From NCBI GenBank assembly GCA_002737365.1, contig NSIL01000004.1, positions 1-64,000 on the forward strand: DNA of 64,000 nucleotides, given 5' to 3'. The notes below the pieces were generated by a model. It was given only the letters and a program-made list of their open reading frames with translations, did no database searches and was not told where the DNA came from. A program made the translations under genes and the position numbers. Below, piece after piece: positions 1 to 11,510 of this stretch. The stretch's first letter is position 1; the number at the start of each line of letters is the position of its first letter. The stretch comes from Acidobacterium sp. Its GTDB lineage: Bacteria; Acidobacteriota; Vicinamibacteria; Vicinamibacterales; UBA2999.

Positions 1-60
1 CCGGGGCGAAGGGGGGCTGGGATCTGAGCAGCAGACAATCTGTTCCGGTTTGTGCCGGCG

Positions 61-2895
<2,835 letters not shown>

Positions 2896-2956
2896 GACCG
2901 TGCCTGGTGAATGCTCGGATGTTTCGGAGGGTCATTTCTGAATCCGCGACTGCCAC

Positions 2957-3916
2957 TCAACCGGTGACTTTCGACCCAAGCTGCACCGTTAGACCGGTAA
3001 CACCGCCCGAGTGCATCCCAATTGCATCAATTGCGCAAAGCACGTCTCGCGACCGCTCTTTCAGATACACAACTGACAGGACAGACGAGATTTCGTGGTT
3101 GATGGCTACCAGCACCATCCGGACAGCGCTGCTGATGGAGTTGCCCCAGATGATCGAATCTTGGCCATTGGCGGAGTTGCCCCAGATAATCGACTGCCCA
3201 TTCAGGGTGCCATCTTCTGGCGTGAAGGTCATCCGTCGCGAAATGGTCATCACAGTCTTGATTCTGTCGGCGTCCACGTTAGCCAGGTCCAGGCTCCCCG
3301 AACCGGGCGCAACCAGATCAGGCTTGATGATGTCAGCCATGAGGGTCGGACCCTTGGAACTCCAAGGAGCAACCTCGTCGTCACTCTTGTCGCCCGTGCC
3401 CGGTGTGCGGATGGCACCCACCGTGATCGCGTATGGCGAGATGGCTGGAGACGCGATGCTGCCGTAAATCTGCTGGTTCTGATCGTTGGTGCCGTAGTTG
3501 CCCGCCCACGCCGCATCAGCCCCCGTCGTCGCCGTCGTCACCGCCATGTGCGAGCGCACCATCGGATCGCCCGACAGGGCTTCGATCTCGTCATCGTCCG
3601 CCAGCGCGATCATGGCGGCTCTCGAGGCCGTCAACACCGCACCTGAACTCAGGAACTTCTTGACCCGCAGACCGTGACGCCTGACCAGCCAATCGATCCG
3701 TTCCTGCGGCCCTGAGACAATCAGGTTCACCGGCGCCGACGAACCGGAGTTGACGTGTGCTGTCAGACCGGACGACAACCGTGCCCGCCGTCCGCTGGTG
3801 GCAGACGAAGTCGCGCAGGCCAGGAGGACGAAGATGGTGAACAGGGCGGTGGCGGCTTGCCACGTTGACCAGGCGCCGGTGCGGCGCCTCAGTCCATTCA
3901 GCTGCGGTCGTTCCAT
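2957..3916 (-). pseudogene. Decayed subtilisin-like (S8) serine protease
   Basis: About 319 residues from an ATG at 3916, preceded by GGAG about 8 nt upstream. The reading frame stays open further upstream, but this start gives a clean signal peptide (WQAATALFTIFVLLACATSS). A pro-domain-like region (residues ~45-110) ends in SGDPMVRSHMAVTTATTGADAAW, quoted here in part: SHMAVTTATTGADAAW. The frame then jumps to a late subtilase segment with SPYAITVGAIRT, PWSSKGPT and KPDLVAPG. The blocks that carry the catalytic Asp and His, and the GTS-type Ser block after KPDLVAPG, are missing. Near the C-terminus are two IIWGNS motifs, the remains of a WGNS-type repeat tail. I infer internal deletions that kept the frame open. 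The product cannot be an active protease. Confidence 0.8.
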
Positions 3917-4349
3917 GTGTGACTCCAGAATCGCGACCATTTCGTTACGGACAACGTGGAAAAACGGCAGTGAAAACTCGTGGCGCACTCGTGCGCGCCG
4001 CGCATTGTCTTCTACCGATTCCGTCAGCACGCGCTGGACGCCCTTGAGGCGTCGCTCAATGTCAGTGTTTGAACGTCTATTGCAGTGCTTCTCCGCACAC
4101 CTGAATGGCACGGCCAGTGCCATCTGAGGAGGCATTGCCGCCAGATTCCGCTAAGTGATTGCATCGGAAGGGTTTGGTGTTTTACGATGCGGACAATCGC
4201 GTCGGCCGCCGGGCCGGTTGCGACGGCCAAGGCGTTGCCCTGGCCGAGGTAGTCGGTTCGGCCGACCGCCAAATTGCACGCAAGGCGAACGAAATTCGGT
4301 TTCCGTGCATTGAAAAAAACGGCCAATCTATTGGCCGACAGGACAAGAA
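3917..4349. other. Gene-free interval with a hairpin before the ABC binding-protein gene
   Basis: About 430 bp between the start of the subtilase remnant and the start of the binding-protein gene. A reading frame continuous with the subtilase extends to 4135, but it has no recognisable domain and lies upstream of the better start. At 4320-4337 an inverted repeat with 7-bp arms CGGCCAA and TTGGCCG around TCTA lies 12 nt before the GTG start at 4350. It may be an operator or an mRNA hairpin. Nothing else was recognised. Confidence 0.5.
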
Positions 4350-6119
4350 GTGAACCGACAACCGCGGGCATTGCTGAGCGTTCTGCTGTTGGGCTTGATC
4401 GCCTTCATGGGCTGGCGCTGGTGGTCCAGTCAGCAGGATCACGCCGACCAGGGGACCGAAATCGTCTTCTCGGACGTCAGCACCCGCGGCGGCGTGCTGA
4501 CGTCGTCGTTGCGCAGCGAACCCCGCTCGTTCAACCGGTGGGTCGATCGCACTTCCCCAACAGTCTTCATGTCGCACCTGATGCAGAGCACGCTGGTTCG
4601 CATCAACCGCTCGACGCAGGAGGTCGAACCAGGGCTGGCCGAATCCTGGACGGCCTCGGCCGACAACCGCACTTTCACGTTGACGTTGCGCGAGGCAACC
4701 TGGTCCGACGGCACGCCGTTCACCTCGGCCGACGTCGTCTTCACCTTCCAGGCCATTTACGATCCGAAGGCCGGCAGCATCCTGGCCGGCTCGCTGCAGG
4801 TCAATGGCCAGCCACTCGTGGTGACTGCGCCAGATGCCCGAACCGTCGTGATCGGCTTCCCGGGTTCTTTTGGCCCCGGCATTGCCATACTCGACAACCT
4901 TGTCCTGGCGCCGAAGCACAAGTTGCAGGCGGCGCTGGCCGCGGGCACCTTTGCACAGACGTGGGGCGTGGCGACCTCGCCGGACCAGCTCGTGTCACTC
5001 GGACCGTTCGTGCTTGCACGCTACGAGCCGGGGCAGCGGCTGGTCTTCGAGCGCAACCCGCGCTACTGGAAGAAGGATGCGGCCGGCGTGGTGCTGCCGT
5101 ATCTCGATCAGATCGTCCTGGACGTGGTGCCCGATCAGGACGCCGAACTGGTGCGCCTGCAGGCTGGGCAGATCGACATGCTGCAGCAACAGGTGCGCCC
5201 CGAGGACATTGCCACGCTACGGCCATTGGTGGACCAGGGAAAGTTGCAGTTGCTGGAACTGGGGGTCGGCACCGATCCCGACCTGTTCTTCTTCAACCTG
5301 CGGCCCGAGCGCTGGGCCAAAGACCCTCGCGGCAGCTGGATCATGCGCCGCGAGTTCCGCCAGGCCATTTCTCATGCCGTCGACCGCGAAGCGTTCGCCA
5401 ACACCGTCTTCCTCGGCGCCGGCGTGCCGATTTGGGGACCGATTACCCCCGGCAACCAGCAATGGTTTTCACCCAACGTGCCGCGCTACAGCTTCTCGGT
5501 CGAGCGTGCCAAGGCGCTGCTGGCCGGCCTGGGCCTGGCCAATCGTGACGCCGATGAGTGGCTCGAGGACGAGAAGGGCACCGAAGCCCGGTTTACGTTG
5601 CTGACCTTTCGCGGCAACACCTCGCTCGAGCGCTCGGCCACGGTGCTGCGCGAAGACCTCCGGCCGATCGGCATTGCCGTGGACGTGGTCGCCCTCGAGC
5701 AGGGTGCCCTCATCGAGCGCATGCTCAAGGGCGACTTCGAGTCGATTTTCTTCTTCTTCTCGTCGAGCAGTTTCGACCCGGCCATGTCGCCGGACTTCTG
5801 GCTCAGTTCAGGCTCTGGACACATCTGGAACATCGGCCAGGCCACACCCGCCACTGAGTGGGAGAAACAGATTGACGACCTGATGCACCAGATGACGGCC
5901 AGCGTCGCCCCGGCCGAACGCAAGCGGCTCTTCGACCAGGTGCAGAACATCTTCGCCGAAAACCTGCCGGCCATCCACTTCGTGGCGCCGCGGATGTACA
6001 TCGGCGTCAGCTCGCGCGTCAGTTCGCTGTCGCCGTCGATTCTGCGGCCGCAGTTGCTGTGGGCCGCCGACACCATTACCGTTCGTTCACCCCCAGTCAC
6101 AGGGCAGGGCGGGCGGTAG
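4350..6119 (+). CDS. Peptide/nickel-type ABC transporter substrate-binding protein
   Basis: A 589-residue solute-binding protein of the SBP_bac_5 (DppA/OppA) family. It begins with GTG at 4350, after the purine-rich stretch aggacaag. The N-terminus has one hydrophobic segment (LLSVLLLGLIAFMGWRWW) without a lipobox Cys, so it is probably membrane-anchored or exported. Family features are the early PRSFNRWV and LVRINRSTQEVEPGLAESW blocks, the WSDGTPFTSADVVFTF block and the late RQAISHAVDRE block. It should capture oligopeptides or a similar ligand in the periplasm. Two permease genes follow immediately, so the three form an uptake operon. No ATP-binding subunit gene is present; the ATPase must come from elsewhere or be shared. 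Confidence 0.88.
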   Translation: MNRQPRALLSVLLLGLIAFMGWRWWSSQQDHADQGTEIVFSDVSTRGGVLTSSLRSEPRSFNRWVDRTSPTVFMSHLMQSTLVRINRSTQEVEPGLAESWTASADNRTFTLTLREATWSDGTPFTSADVVFTFQAIYDPKAGSILAGSLQVNGQPLVVTAPDARTVVIGFPGSFGPGIAILDNLVLAPKHKLQAALAAGTFAQTWGVATSPDQLVSLGPFVLARYEPGQRLVFERNPRYWKKDAAGVVLPYLDQIVLDVVPDQDAELVRLQAGQIDMLQQQVRPEDIATLRPLVDQGKLQLLELGVGTDPDLFFFNLRPERWAKDPRGSWIMRREFRQAISHAVDREAFANTVFLGAGVPIWGPITPGNQQWFSPNVPRYSFSVERAKALLAGLGLANRDADEWLEDEKGTEARFTLLTFRGNTSLERSATVLREDLRPIGIAVDVVALEQGALIERMLKGDFESIFFFFSSSSFDPAMSPDFWLSSGSGHIWNIGQATPATEWEKQIDDLMHQMTASVAPAERKRLFDQVQNIFAENLPAIHFVAPRMYIGVSSRVSSLSPSILRPQLLWAADTITVRSPPVTGQGGR

Positions 6120-6125
6120 ACCGGC

Positions 6126-7094
6126 ATGGGACGCTACCTCCTGAGGCGTCTCGGCTTCGCGCTGCTCCTCGTCCTGGTCGTCTCGTCGGCGTCGTTGCTG
6201 CTCACGCGGCTGGCGCCCGGGGACGTCACCACCGAGCAAGCGCTCGTCCTCGATCCCGAGGCGCGCGCCAGGCTGCGTGCCGAGCTGGGCCTGGATCGAC
6301 CGCTGGCCGTCCAGTACCTGACCTGGCTTGGTGGCGTGGCGCGACTCGACTTCGGCCGCTCGCTGTTGTACTCGCGGCCGGTCAGCACGCTGGTCGGCGA
6401 GCGCGCCCTCAACACCGCCGTGCTCGCCGGCGTCGCGCTGCTGCTGGCCACAGTGATCGGCCTCCCGCTCGGTGCCTATTCCGGCAGCCAGTCGCGCGGC
6501 CTGGGCCGCGCCGTGGTGCGCGTGTGCTCGGTGATCGCGCTGTCGGTGCCGCCGTTGATCGGCTCGCTGGCGCTGGTCTTTCTCGCCGCTCGTACCGGCT
6601 GGTTGCCAGTCGGCGGCATGACCTCGGCATCCGGCATGGACCAGGCGTGGCCCCAGTGGCTGGCGGACCTGGCCAGGCACCTGCCGGTTCCGGCACTCGC
6701 GCTCGCGCTGCCACTGGCCGCGACCCTCGAGCGGCTGCAGTCAGAGGCCATGGTGAAGGCGGTTCACGAGCCGTTTGTGGCGGCCAGCCGGGCTCGCGGC
6801 CTGGGGCCGATACAGGCCGTGATCCGACATGCGTGGCCCGTCTCGTTGCGGTCCGTCCTCGGTCTCTACGGCGTGATGATCGGCGCCCTGTTCAGTGGTT
6901 CGTTCGTGGTCGAGGTGGTGACATCGTGGCCGGGCCTCGGCCGCTTGATGTACGACGCCCTCAAGGCACGTGACTTGTATTTGGTGGCCGGCTGCGCCGC
7001 CAGCGGCGCGTTCTTCCTCGCCGCCGCGACGCTGCTGACCGATGTTCTGCTGGCGTTTGCCGATCCGCGCGTGCGTTCGGAGGAGGCCCAGTGA
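6126..7094 (+). CDS. ABC transporter permease, DppB/OppB type
   Basis: 322 residues with an N-terminal transmembrane helix (GFALLLVLVVSSASLLLTRL), a periplasmic loop with a typical EQALVLDPEARARLRAELGLDRPLAVQYLTW-type stretch, and a bundle of further helices. The coupling loop EPFVAASRARGLGPIQAVIRHA contains the EAA-type motif that contacts the ATPase. It starts 6 bp after the binding-protein stop codon and overlaps the next permease by four bases (GTGA), which implies translational coupling. It forms one half of the membrane channel. The length is normal for the family. Confidence 0.9.
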   Translation: MGRYLLRRLGFALLLVLVVSSASLLLTRLAPGDVTTEQALVLDPEARARLRAELGLDRPLAVQYLTWLGGVARLDFGRSLLYSRPVSTLVGERALNTAVLAGVALLLATVIGLPLGAYSGSQSRGLGRAVVRVCSVIALSVPPLIGSLALVFLAARTGWLPVGGMTSASGMDQAWPQWLADLARHLPVPALALALPLAATLERLQSEAMVKAVHEPFVAASRARGLGPIQAVIRHAWPVSLRSVLGLYGVMIGALFSGSFVVEVVTSWPGLGRLMYDALKARDLYLVAGCAASGAFFLAAATLLTDVLLAFADPRVRSEEAQ

Positions 7095-8014
7095 CCCGCC
7101 GTGCCGCCTGGTTTGTGGTTGTCCTCACAGCCTTGTCGCTGGCCGCGCCCATGCTCGCGCCGTACCCCGCCGGCCAGGGTTTCCGCGATTTCCTGCACGC
7201 GCCCCCCATGCGGCCTTATCTCGAAGGACTCGCGCCGGTCGTGCATCCCATCGTGCTGGCCGACCGTCTCGAGCAGCGCTTCGAAGCGGACCAGTTCCGC
7301 ACCATCCCACTGCCATGGTTTGGTGGCACGGTCGATCAACCGGTCTTCCTGCTGGGCGCCGACAATTTTGGCCGCGATGTCCTGTCTCGTCTGCTCTATG
7401 GTGCGCGCACCTCGGTCGGACTGGCGTTGTTTGCGACACTCGGCGCCGTCGTGATCGGCGCGCTCGTGGGCGCGTGGGCTGGACTGCGTGGCGACTGGGT
7501 CGACGGGGCCGTCATGCGGGTGGCCGATTTCGTCCTGATCCTGCCGGTGATCTATGTCGTGCTGGTGTTGCGATCGGTACTGCCGCTGGTGTTGCCCTCG
7601 TCCACCGTCTTCATGCTGGTCGCGGGCATTTTCGTCGCGGTTGGTTGGCCCTTCGTCGCCAAGGGCGTGCGCGCCATCGTCGCGGCCGAACGCGACCGTG
7701 AGTACGTGCAGGCCGCCCGCTCGCTCGGCGCCGGACCGGGGCGCATCCTCGTGCATCACCTCATTCCCGCTTGTTCGGGACACTTGATCGTGCAAGCCAC
7801 GCTGTTGCTGCCCGGCTTCATTCTCGCCGAGGCCACGCTGTCGTTCGTCGGACTGGGATTTCCCGACCCGGTTGCGAGTTGGGGCACCATGCTCGCCGAG
7901 GCGGGCAACTACAACGCCGTCGCCAGATTTCCCTGGACCCTGGCGCCAGCCGTTGCCATCTTTGCAATCGTCCTCGCCACCAATCTGATCGCGGCTCCAA
8001 GCCGAGAGTCCTAA
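7091..8014 (+). CDS. ABC transporter permease, DppC/OppC type
   Basis: 307 residues starting with GTG at 7091, overlapping the stop of the previous permease. It begins with one helix and a periplasmic segment, then shows the DppC hallmark LGADNFGRDVLSRLLYGARTS. The coupling-loop sequence REYVQAARSLGAGPGRILVHH follows. It pairs with the DppB-like subunit. The next gene on the same strand is a protease lipoprotein with no transport link, so the ATPase genes (DppD/DppF type) are absent from this cluster. Confidence 0.9.
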   Translation: MTRRAAWFVVVLTALSLAAPMLAPYPAGQGFRDFLHAPPMRPYLEGLAPVVHPIVLADRLEQRFEADQFRTIPLPWFGGTVDQPVFLLGADNFGRDVLSRLLYGARTSVGLALFATLGAVVIGALVGAWAGLRGDWVDGAVMRVADFVLILPVIYVVLVLRSVLPLVLPSSTVFMLVAGIFVAVGWPFVAKGVRAIVAAERDREYVQAARSLGAGPGRILVHHLIPACSGHLIVQATLLLPGFILAEATLSFVGLGFPDPVASWGTMLAEAGNYNAVARFPWTLAPAVAIFAIVLATNLIAAPSRES

Positions 8015-8059
8015 AAGCGTGACATTCCACCGTGGTACGGGGGTTGCATTCACTTTGGC

Positions 8060-9514
8060 ATGAGAAAAGGAACCTGCTTCCTGGTTGTGGCCCTGCTGCT
8101 GGCGACGACCGCCTGCGCCACCAATCCCGTGACGGGCAAGAGCCAGATGTCGTTGCTCAGCGAGGCCGAGGAACTCGCCATCGGGCAACAGCAGGACCTT
8201 GAGATTCGCCGCGAGATGGGAGTCTACGACGATCCCCGGCTGCAGGCCTATGTCACGGAGGTCGGCCAGGACCTGGCGCGCGTCTCGCATCGCCCCAGCC
8301 TCCCCTGGACGTTCACCATTGTCGACAGCCCGGCCATCAATGCGTTCGCGTTGCCGGGCGGTTATATCTATGTCACGCGCGGCATTCTTGCCTACCTGGA
8401 TGACGAATCGGAATTAGCCGGCGTGCTCGGCCATGAGATCGGCCACGTTACGGCGCGGCACGCGGCGCAGGCCTACACGCGGCAAGCGCAGGCGAGCCTC
8501 GGCCTGACGGTTCTCAGCATTTTCGTGCCCGGCATGCAGCCGTTCACGGAACTTGGCTCAGCGGGCCTCGGCGTGTTGTTCCTGAAGAACGATCGCGCCG
8601 CTGAACTCGAAGCCGACCGACTGGGCGTTGAGTACGGATCCGGTGCCGGGTGGGATCCGACCGGTGTGCCGCGGTTCCTGGCCACGCTCGCGCGCGTCGA
8701 TGCGCTCAGTGAAGGCGGCGTGCCCAACTGGCTGTCGACGCATCCGGCGCCCGAGTCGCGCGTGGGTCGCGCCGAACCGGTCGCCGGGAAGTTCGCCTCG
8801 ACTAATGCCACCAAGAAGAATCGCGACGTCTACCTCGATCGCATTGCCGGCCTTCTGCACGGTGACGATCCCAAGGACGGCATCGTGCGCGGCAACGTGT
8901 TTCTGCATCCGTCGCTGCGGCTCGGCCTGACCTTTCCGGACGGATGGGAAGTGATGAACTCACCTGCAGCCGTCATGGCGCGCGAACCCGGCACCGAACA
9001 CTACATGGTCTTGCAGGAAGTGGAGCGGCCGCGTGGAGGCGCGGGCGGCAACTCGTTGGGCGACGTGGCGGTCGCTGCCATGCGCCAGTCCGGGTACAGC
9101 GTCGTCGAGGGCCGCTTCGAGCAGATCAACGGCCAGGATGCCCACGTTGGCCTCTATCGGGGCACCGCCAAGGGCACCGGCAAGGTGCTGATGCGCGCGG
9201 CGCACATTGCGATGGGCCGCCAGACGTATGCCGTCGCGGGATTCGCGCCCGAGGCGGAGTTCAACCTGGTCGATCGCGAGGTGCTGTCGGCGATTCAGTC
9301 GTTTCGCACCCTGACCCCGGCCGAGGCCTCGCGAGTGCGGCCGAACCGCGTCGACTTCTACGTGGTGCGGCCCGGTGATTCGTGGCAATCGATCGCCGTT
9401 CGCCAGGGCAAGAACATCGTCAACGCTGCGACGCTGGCGATCATGAACGACCACGAGGTCAGTGCGCAGCCGACCACCGGCGAGCGCATCAAGATCATCG
9501 TCGAAGGAGTCTGA
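8060..9514 (+). CDS. M48-family lipoprotein metalloprotease with a C-terminal LysM-like domain
   Basis: 484 residues. The signal peptide ends in a lipobox (LLATTACAT), so it should be a lipoprotein. The zinc site HEIGH is at residues 125-129, in the context LAGVLGHEIGHVTARHAA, and EADRLGVEY supplies the third ligand region. This matches the periplasmic BepA/LoiP-like M48 proteases involved in outer-membrane protein quality control. The middle region (~280-420) is not recognised. Residues ~430-484 (FYVVRPGDSWQSIA through IKIIVEG) look like a LysM module that would bind peptidoglycan. MtgA follows, so an envelope role fits. Confidence 0.9.
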   Translation: MRKGTCFLVVALLLATTACATNPVTGKSQMSLLSEAEELAIGQQQDLEIRREMGVYDDPRLQAYVTEVGQDLARVSHRPSLPWTFTIVDSPAINAFALPGGYIYVTRGILAYLDDESELAGVLGHEIGHVTARHAAQAYTRQAQASLGLTVLSIFVPGMQPFTELGSAGLGVLFLKNDRAAELEADRLGVEYGSGAGWDPTGVPRFLATLARVDALSEGGVPNWLSTHPAPESRVGRAEPVAGKFASTNATKKNRDVYLDRIAGLLHGDDPKDGIVRGNVFLHPSLRLGLTFPDGWEVMNSPAAVMAREPGTEHYMVLQEVERPRGGAGGNSLGDVAVAAMRQSGYSVVEGRFEQINGQDAHVGLYRGTAKGTGKVLMRAAHIAMGRQTYAVAGFAPEAEFNLVDREVLSAIQSFRTLTPAEASRVRPNRVDFYVVRPGDSWQSIAVRQGKNIVNAATLAIMNDHEVSAQPTTGERIKIIVEGV

Positions 9515-9518
9515 CCCC

Positions 9519-9524
9519 TATAAT
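9519..9524 (+). promoter_or_regulatory. -10 box (TATAAT) for leaderless mtgA
   Basis: A perfect TATAAT lies six bases before the GTG start of mtgA, so transcription should begin at or next to the start codon. No Shine-Dalgarno or clear -35 box is seen. Confidence 0.6.
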
Positions 9525-9530
9525 CCTTGC

Positions 9531-10283
9531 GTGGCGCGCCCGTGGCGGTCGATCGCGAAGCGAATTCTCAAGACCCTGGTCGCCGTGGCGGCCGTCGGGT
9601 TCGCCTACGTCGCCTATCTCTATCTCTCGCTGCCGGATGTCCGCCGGCTGGCCGGCACCAATCCCACCACCACCGCGTTCATGGAACTGCGGATTCGCGA
9701 GGCCGCGGATGCCGGCCGCAGCAAGTTTCAGATTCGATACCGGTGGGTGCCCTACAGCCAGGTGTCCGCGAACCTGCGCCGGGCCGTGATCGTCACCGAG
9801 GACGCCGCGTTCTACGACCATGACGGCATTGACCTGACCGAACTCAAGGCGTCGTTTGAAAAAAACTGGGAGGAAGGTCAGCTGCTGCGTGGCGGCAGCA
9901 CCATCACCCAGCAACTGGCGAAGAATCTCTACCTGTCGCCGACCCGCAATCCCATGCGCAAGGTGGAGGAACTGATGATCGCGCGCCGCCTGGAGGCTGC
10001 GCTGACCAAACGGCGGATCTTCGAGATTTATCTGAACATGATCGAGTGGGGCGACGGCATCTTCGGCTGCGAGGCTGCCGCGCGCGCGTATTTCGGCAGC
10101 CCGTGTGCGTCACTCAGCGTGGAACAGGCGGCGTTGATGGCTGGCGCCATCATCAACCCTCGCGTGCACAGCCCCGCGAAGCCGACCGGCCGTTTGCTGC
10201 GTCGTCAGCAGATCATCATCCGCAGGATGGGGATCAAGGACGCGCCGTCACCGGCACCGCCTCCCGTAGCTCCGCCTAGCTGA
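9531..10283 (+). CDS. mtgA: Monofunctional biosynthetic peptidoglycan transglycosylase
   Basis: About 250 residues from GTG at 9531. The frame is open upstream to 9462, but that would overlap the protease gene, and the TATAAT at 9519 argues for the inner start. One N-terminal membrane helix (TLVAVAAVGFAYVAYLYLSL) precedes a GT51 domain with motif 1 EDAAFYDHDG (catalytic Glu) and motif 2 RGGSTITQQLAKNLYLSP. Further motifs are KRRIFEIYLNMIEWGDGIFGCEAAARAYF (partly quoted: RIFEIYLNMIEWG) and SVEQAALMAG. There is no transpeptidase domain. It polymerises lipid II into glycan strands at the inner membrane. Its 3' end overlaps the convergent NlpC/P60 gene by 8 bp. Confidence 0.93.
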   Translation: MARPWRSIAKRILKTLVAVAAVGFAYVAYLYLSLPDVRRLAGTNPTTTAFMELRIREAADAGRSKFQIRYRWVPYSQVSANLRRAVIVTEDAAFYDHDGIDLTELKASFEKNWEEGQLLRGGSTITQQLAKNLYLSPTRNPMRKVEELMIARRLEAALTKRRIFEIYLNMIEWGDGIFGCEAAARAYFGSPCASLSVEQAALMAGAIINPRVHSPAKPTGRLLRRQQIIIRRMGIKDAPSPAPPPVAPPS

Positions 10284-10875
10284 CCCGCTTGGCGCCGAGG
10301 TAGCGGCTCGCCCAGTACTGAGCGCCGAGGTTCTCGACCCGCACCACCCCGCGTTCGCTTGGGGCGTGGATGAACTGATCGCCGCCAATCATGATGCCGA
10401 CGTGCGACGCGCCTGGCGCGACGGTGCTGAAGAACACCAGGTCCCCGGGTTCCAGCCGGTCGCGTTTGATCGACTTGCCCACCTGAAACTGTTCGCGCAC
10501 CGCGCGCGGCATGGGCACGCCGTGTTGCTGGTAGACATAGCGGACAAAGCCGCTGCAATCGAAGCCGCTGGCCGGGTCCACGCCGCCATTTCGGTACGGC
10601 GCGCCGCGCAGCGACAGGGCCGTACTCGACAGGGCATAGCCGTCGGTGTTCGCGCCGGCGGGCAGGCCACTGACCGGAGGCGAGCCTCGCCCCGGAGCTG
10701 CGGGCGGGGGAACCACCCCCGGCGGGACGCCGGCCTCGGCCGGAGCCGGGGCCGGCCCGGCCACCGTGCCGCCGCCTGGCATGGGGAAGGGCCGGGGCGT
10801 ATGGACCATACCGCCCGAGCTGGCGCAGCCGGTGACGATGACCGCCAGGACCGTGGCGACGAGAGTGCGAACCAT
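10276..10875 (-). CDS. NlpC/P60 family peptidoglycan endopeptidase, lipoprotein
   Basis: 199 residues. The signal peptide has a lipobox (VIVTGCASS). A proline- and glycine-rich linker covers ~25-85. The NlpC/P60 catalytic domain follows, with the nucleophile Cys in DPASGFDCSGFVRYVYQQHG and the His in APGASHVGIMIGGDQFIHAP. It should cleave peptide stems in the periplasm. It is convergent with mtgA, overlapping by 8 bp, so synthase and hydrolase sit side by side. A TAAGCT box lies 8 nt before the ATG on this strand. Confidence 0.9.
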   Translation of the reverse strand: MVRTLVATVLAVIVTGCASSGGMVHTPRPFPMPGGGTVAGPAPAPAEAGVPPGVVPPPAAPGRGSPPVSGLPAGANTDGYALSSTALSLRGAPYRNGGVDPASGFDCSGFVRYVYQQHGVPMPRAVREQFQVGKSIKRDRLEPGDLVFFSTVAPGASHVGIMIGGDQFIHAPSERGVVRVENLGAQYWASRYLGAKRVS

Positions 10876-10883
10876 CTATCCGC

Positions 10884-10889
10884 AGCTTA
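10884..10889 (-). promoter_or_regulatory. -10-like box (TAAGCT) before the NlpC/P60 gene
   Basis: On the minus strand TAAGCT lies 8 nt before the ATG at 10875. The spacing suggests a leaderless or nearly leaderless transcript. Confidence 0.45.
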
Positions 10890-10946
10890 TCGGCCGGTGT
10901 GTCGAATTGTGTAGTCCCGCGTGATTCGTGGCACAATATCGCGTAA

Positions 10947-11480
10947 ATGGAGCAAACGCTCCTCCTTAACGCGACCTACGAGCCGCTGAAAGTCGTCAAC
11001 TGGCAAAAGGCGGTGACGTTGTGGTGCCAGGGCAAGGTCGAGATCATCGCGCATCACGACCGCGAAGTCCGCGCGGTGTCGTTCGCCCTTAAATTGCCCT
11101 CGGTCATCCGGCTGTTGCGGTACGTCCGCATCAAGAAGCGATTCGACTACGTCCCGTTCTCGCGCGCCAACATCTACGCGCGCGACGAATACACCTGCCA
11201 GTACTGCAAAGACGTGCTCCCGACCCAGGAGCTCACGTTCGATCACGTCGTGCCGGTCTCGCAGGGTGGCCGCAAGGACTGGGAGAACATCGTCACGTGT
11301 TGCGTGACCTGCAACCGGCGCAAGGGTGGGCGCACGCCATCCGAGGCGCGGATGCGTTTGATGCGGCCACCGCGGCGGCCCATGTCGGCACCCGCCATTC
11401 GCATCAGCATCGGACTGCGTAGTGCGCCGGAAAGCTGGCGCGACTACTTGTACTGGAATCTCGAGCTGGACGACGCGTAG
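10947..11480 (+). CDS. HNH endonuclease family protein
   Basis: 177 residues. The HNH/zinc module spans about residues 80-130: CQYC and CCVTCNRRKGG give two zinc knuckles, and LTFDHVVPVSQGG carries the catalytic His, with ENIV supplying the Asn. The N-terminal part (LLLNATYEPLKVVNWQKAV) is typical of the short stand-alone HNH proteins found widely in bacteria. The substrate is unknown; restriction, repair and phage-related roles are all possible. There is no methylase or phage gene beside it. It is transcribed divergently from the NlpC/P60 gene across 71 bp. Confidence 0.88.
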   Translation: MEQTLLLNATYEPLKVVNWQKAVTLWCQGKVEIIAHHDREVRAVSFALKLPSVIRLLRYVRIKKRFDYVPFSRANIYARDEYTCQYCKDVLPTQELTFDHVVPVSQGGRKDWENIVTCCVTCNRRKGGRTPSEARMRLMRPPRRPMSAPAIRISIGLRSAPESWRDYLYWNLELDDA

Positions 11481-11510
11481 ATGCCACGTGAGCGTGAGAG
11501 CGATTAGCCA

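Noticed and set aside
49-60. TGTGCCGGCGTC shared between the left edge and the start of the histidine kinase gene
   Set aside because: Twelve bases of common GC-rich sequence without an inverted structure is too little to call a repeat family.
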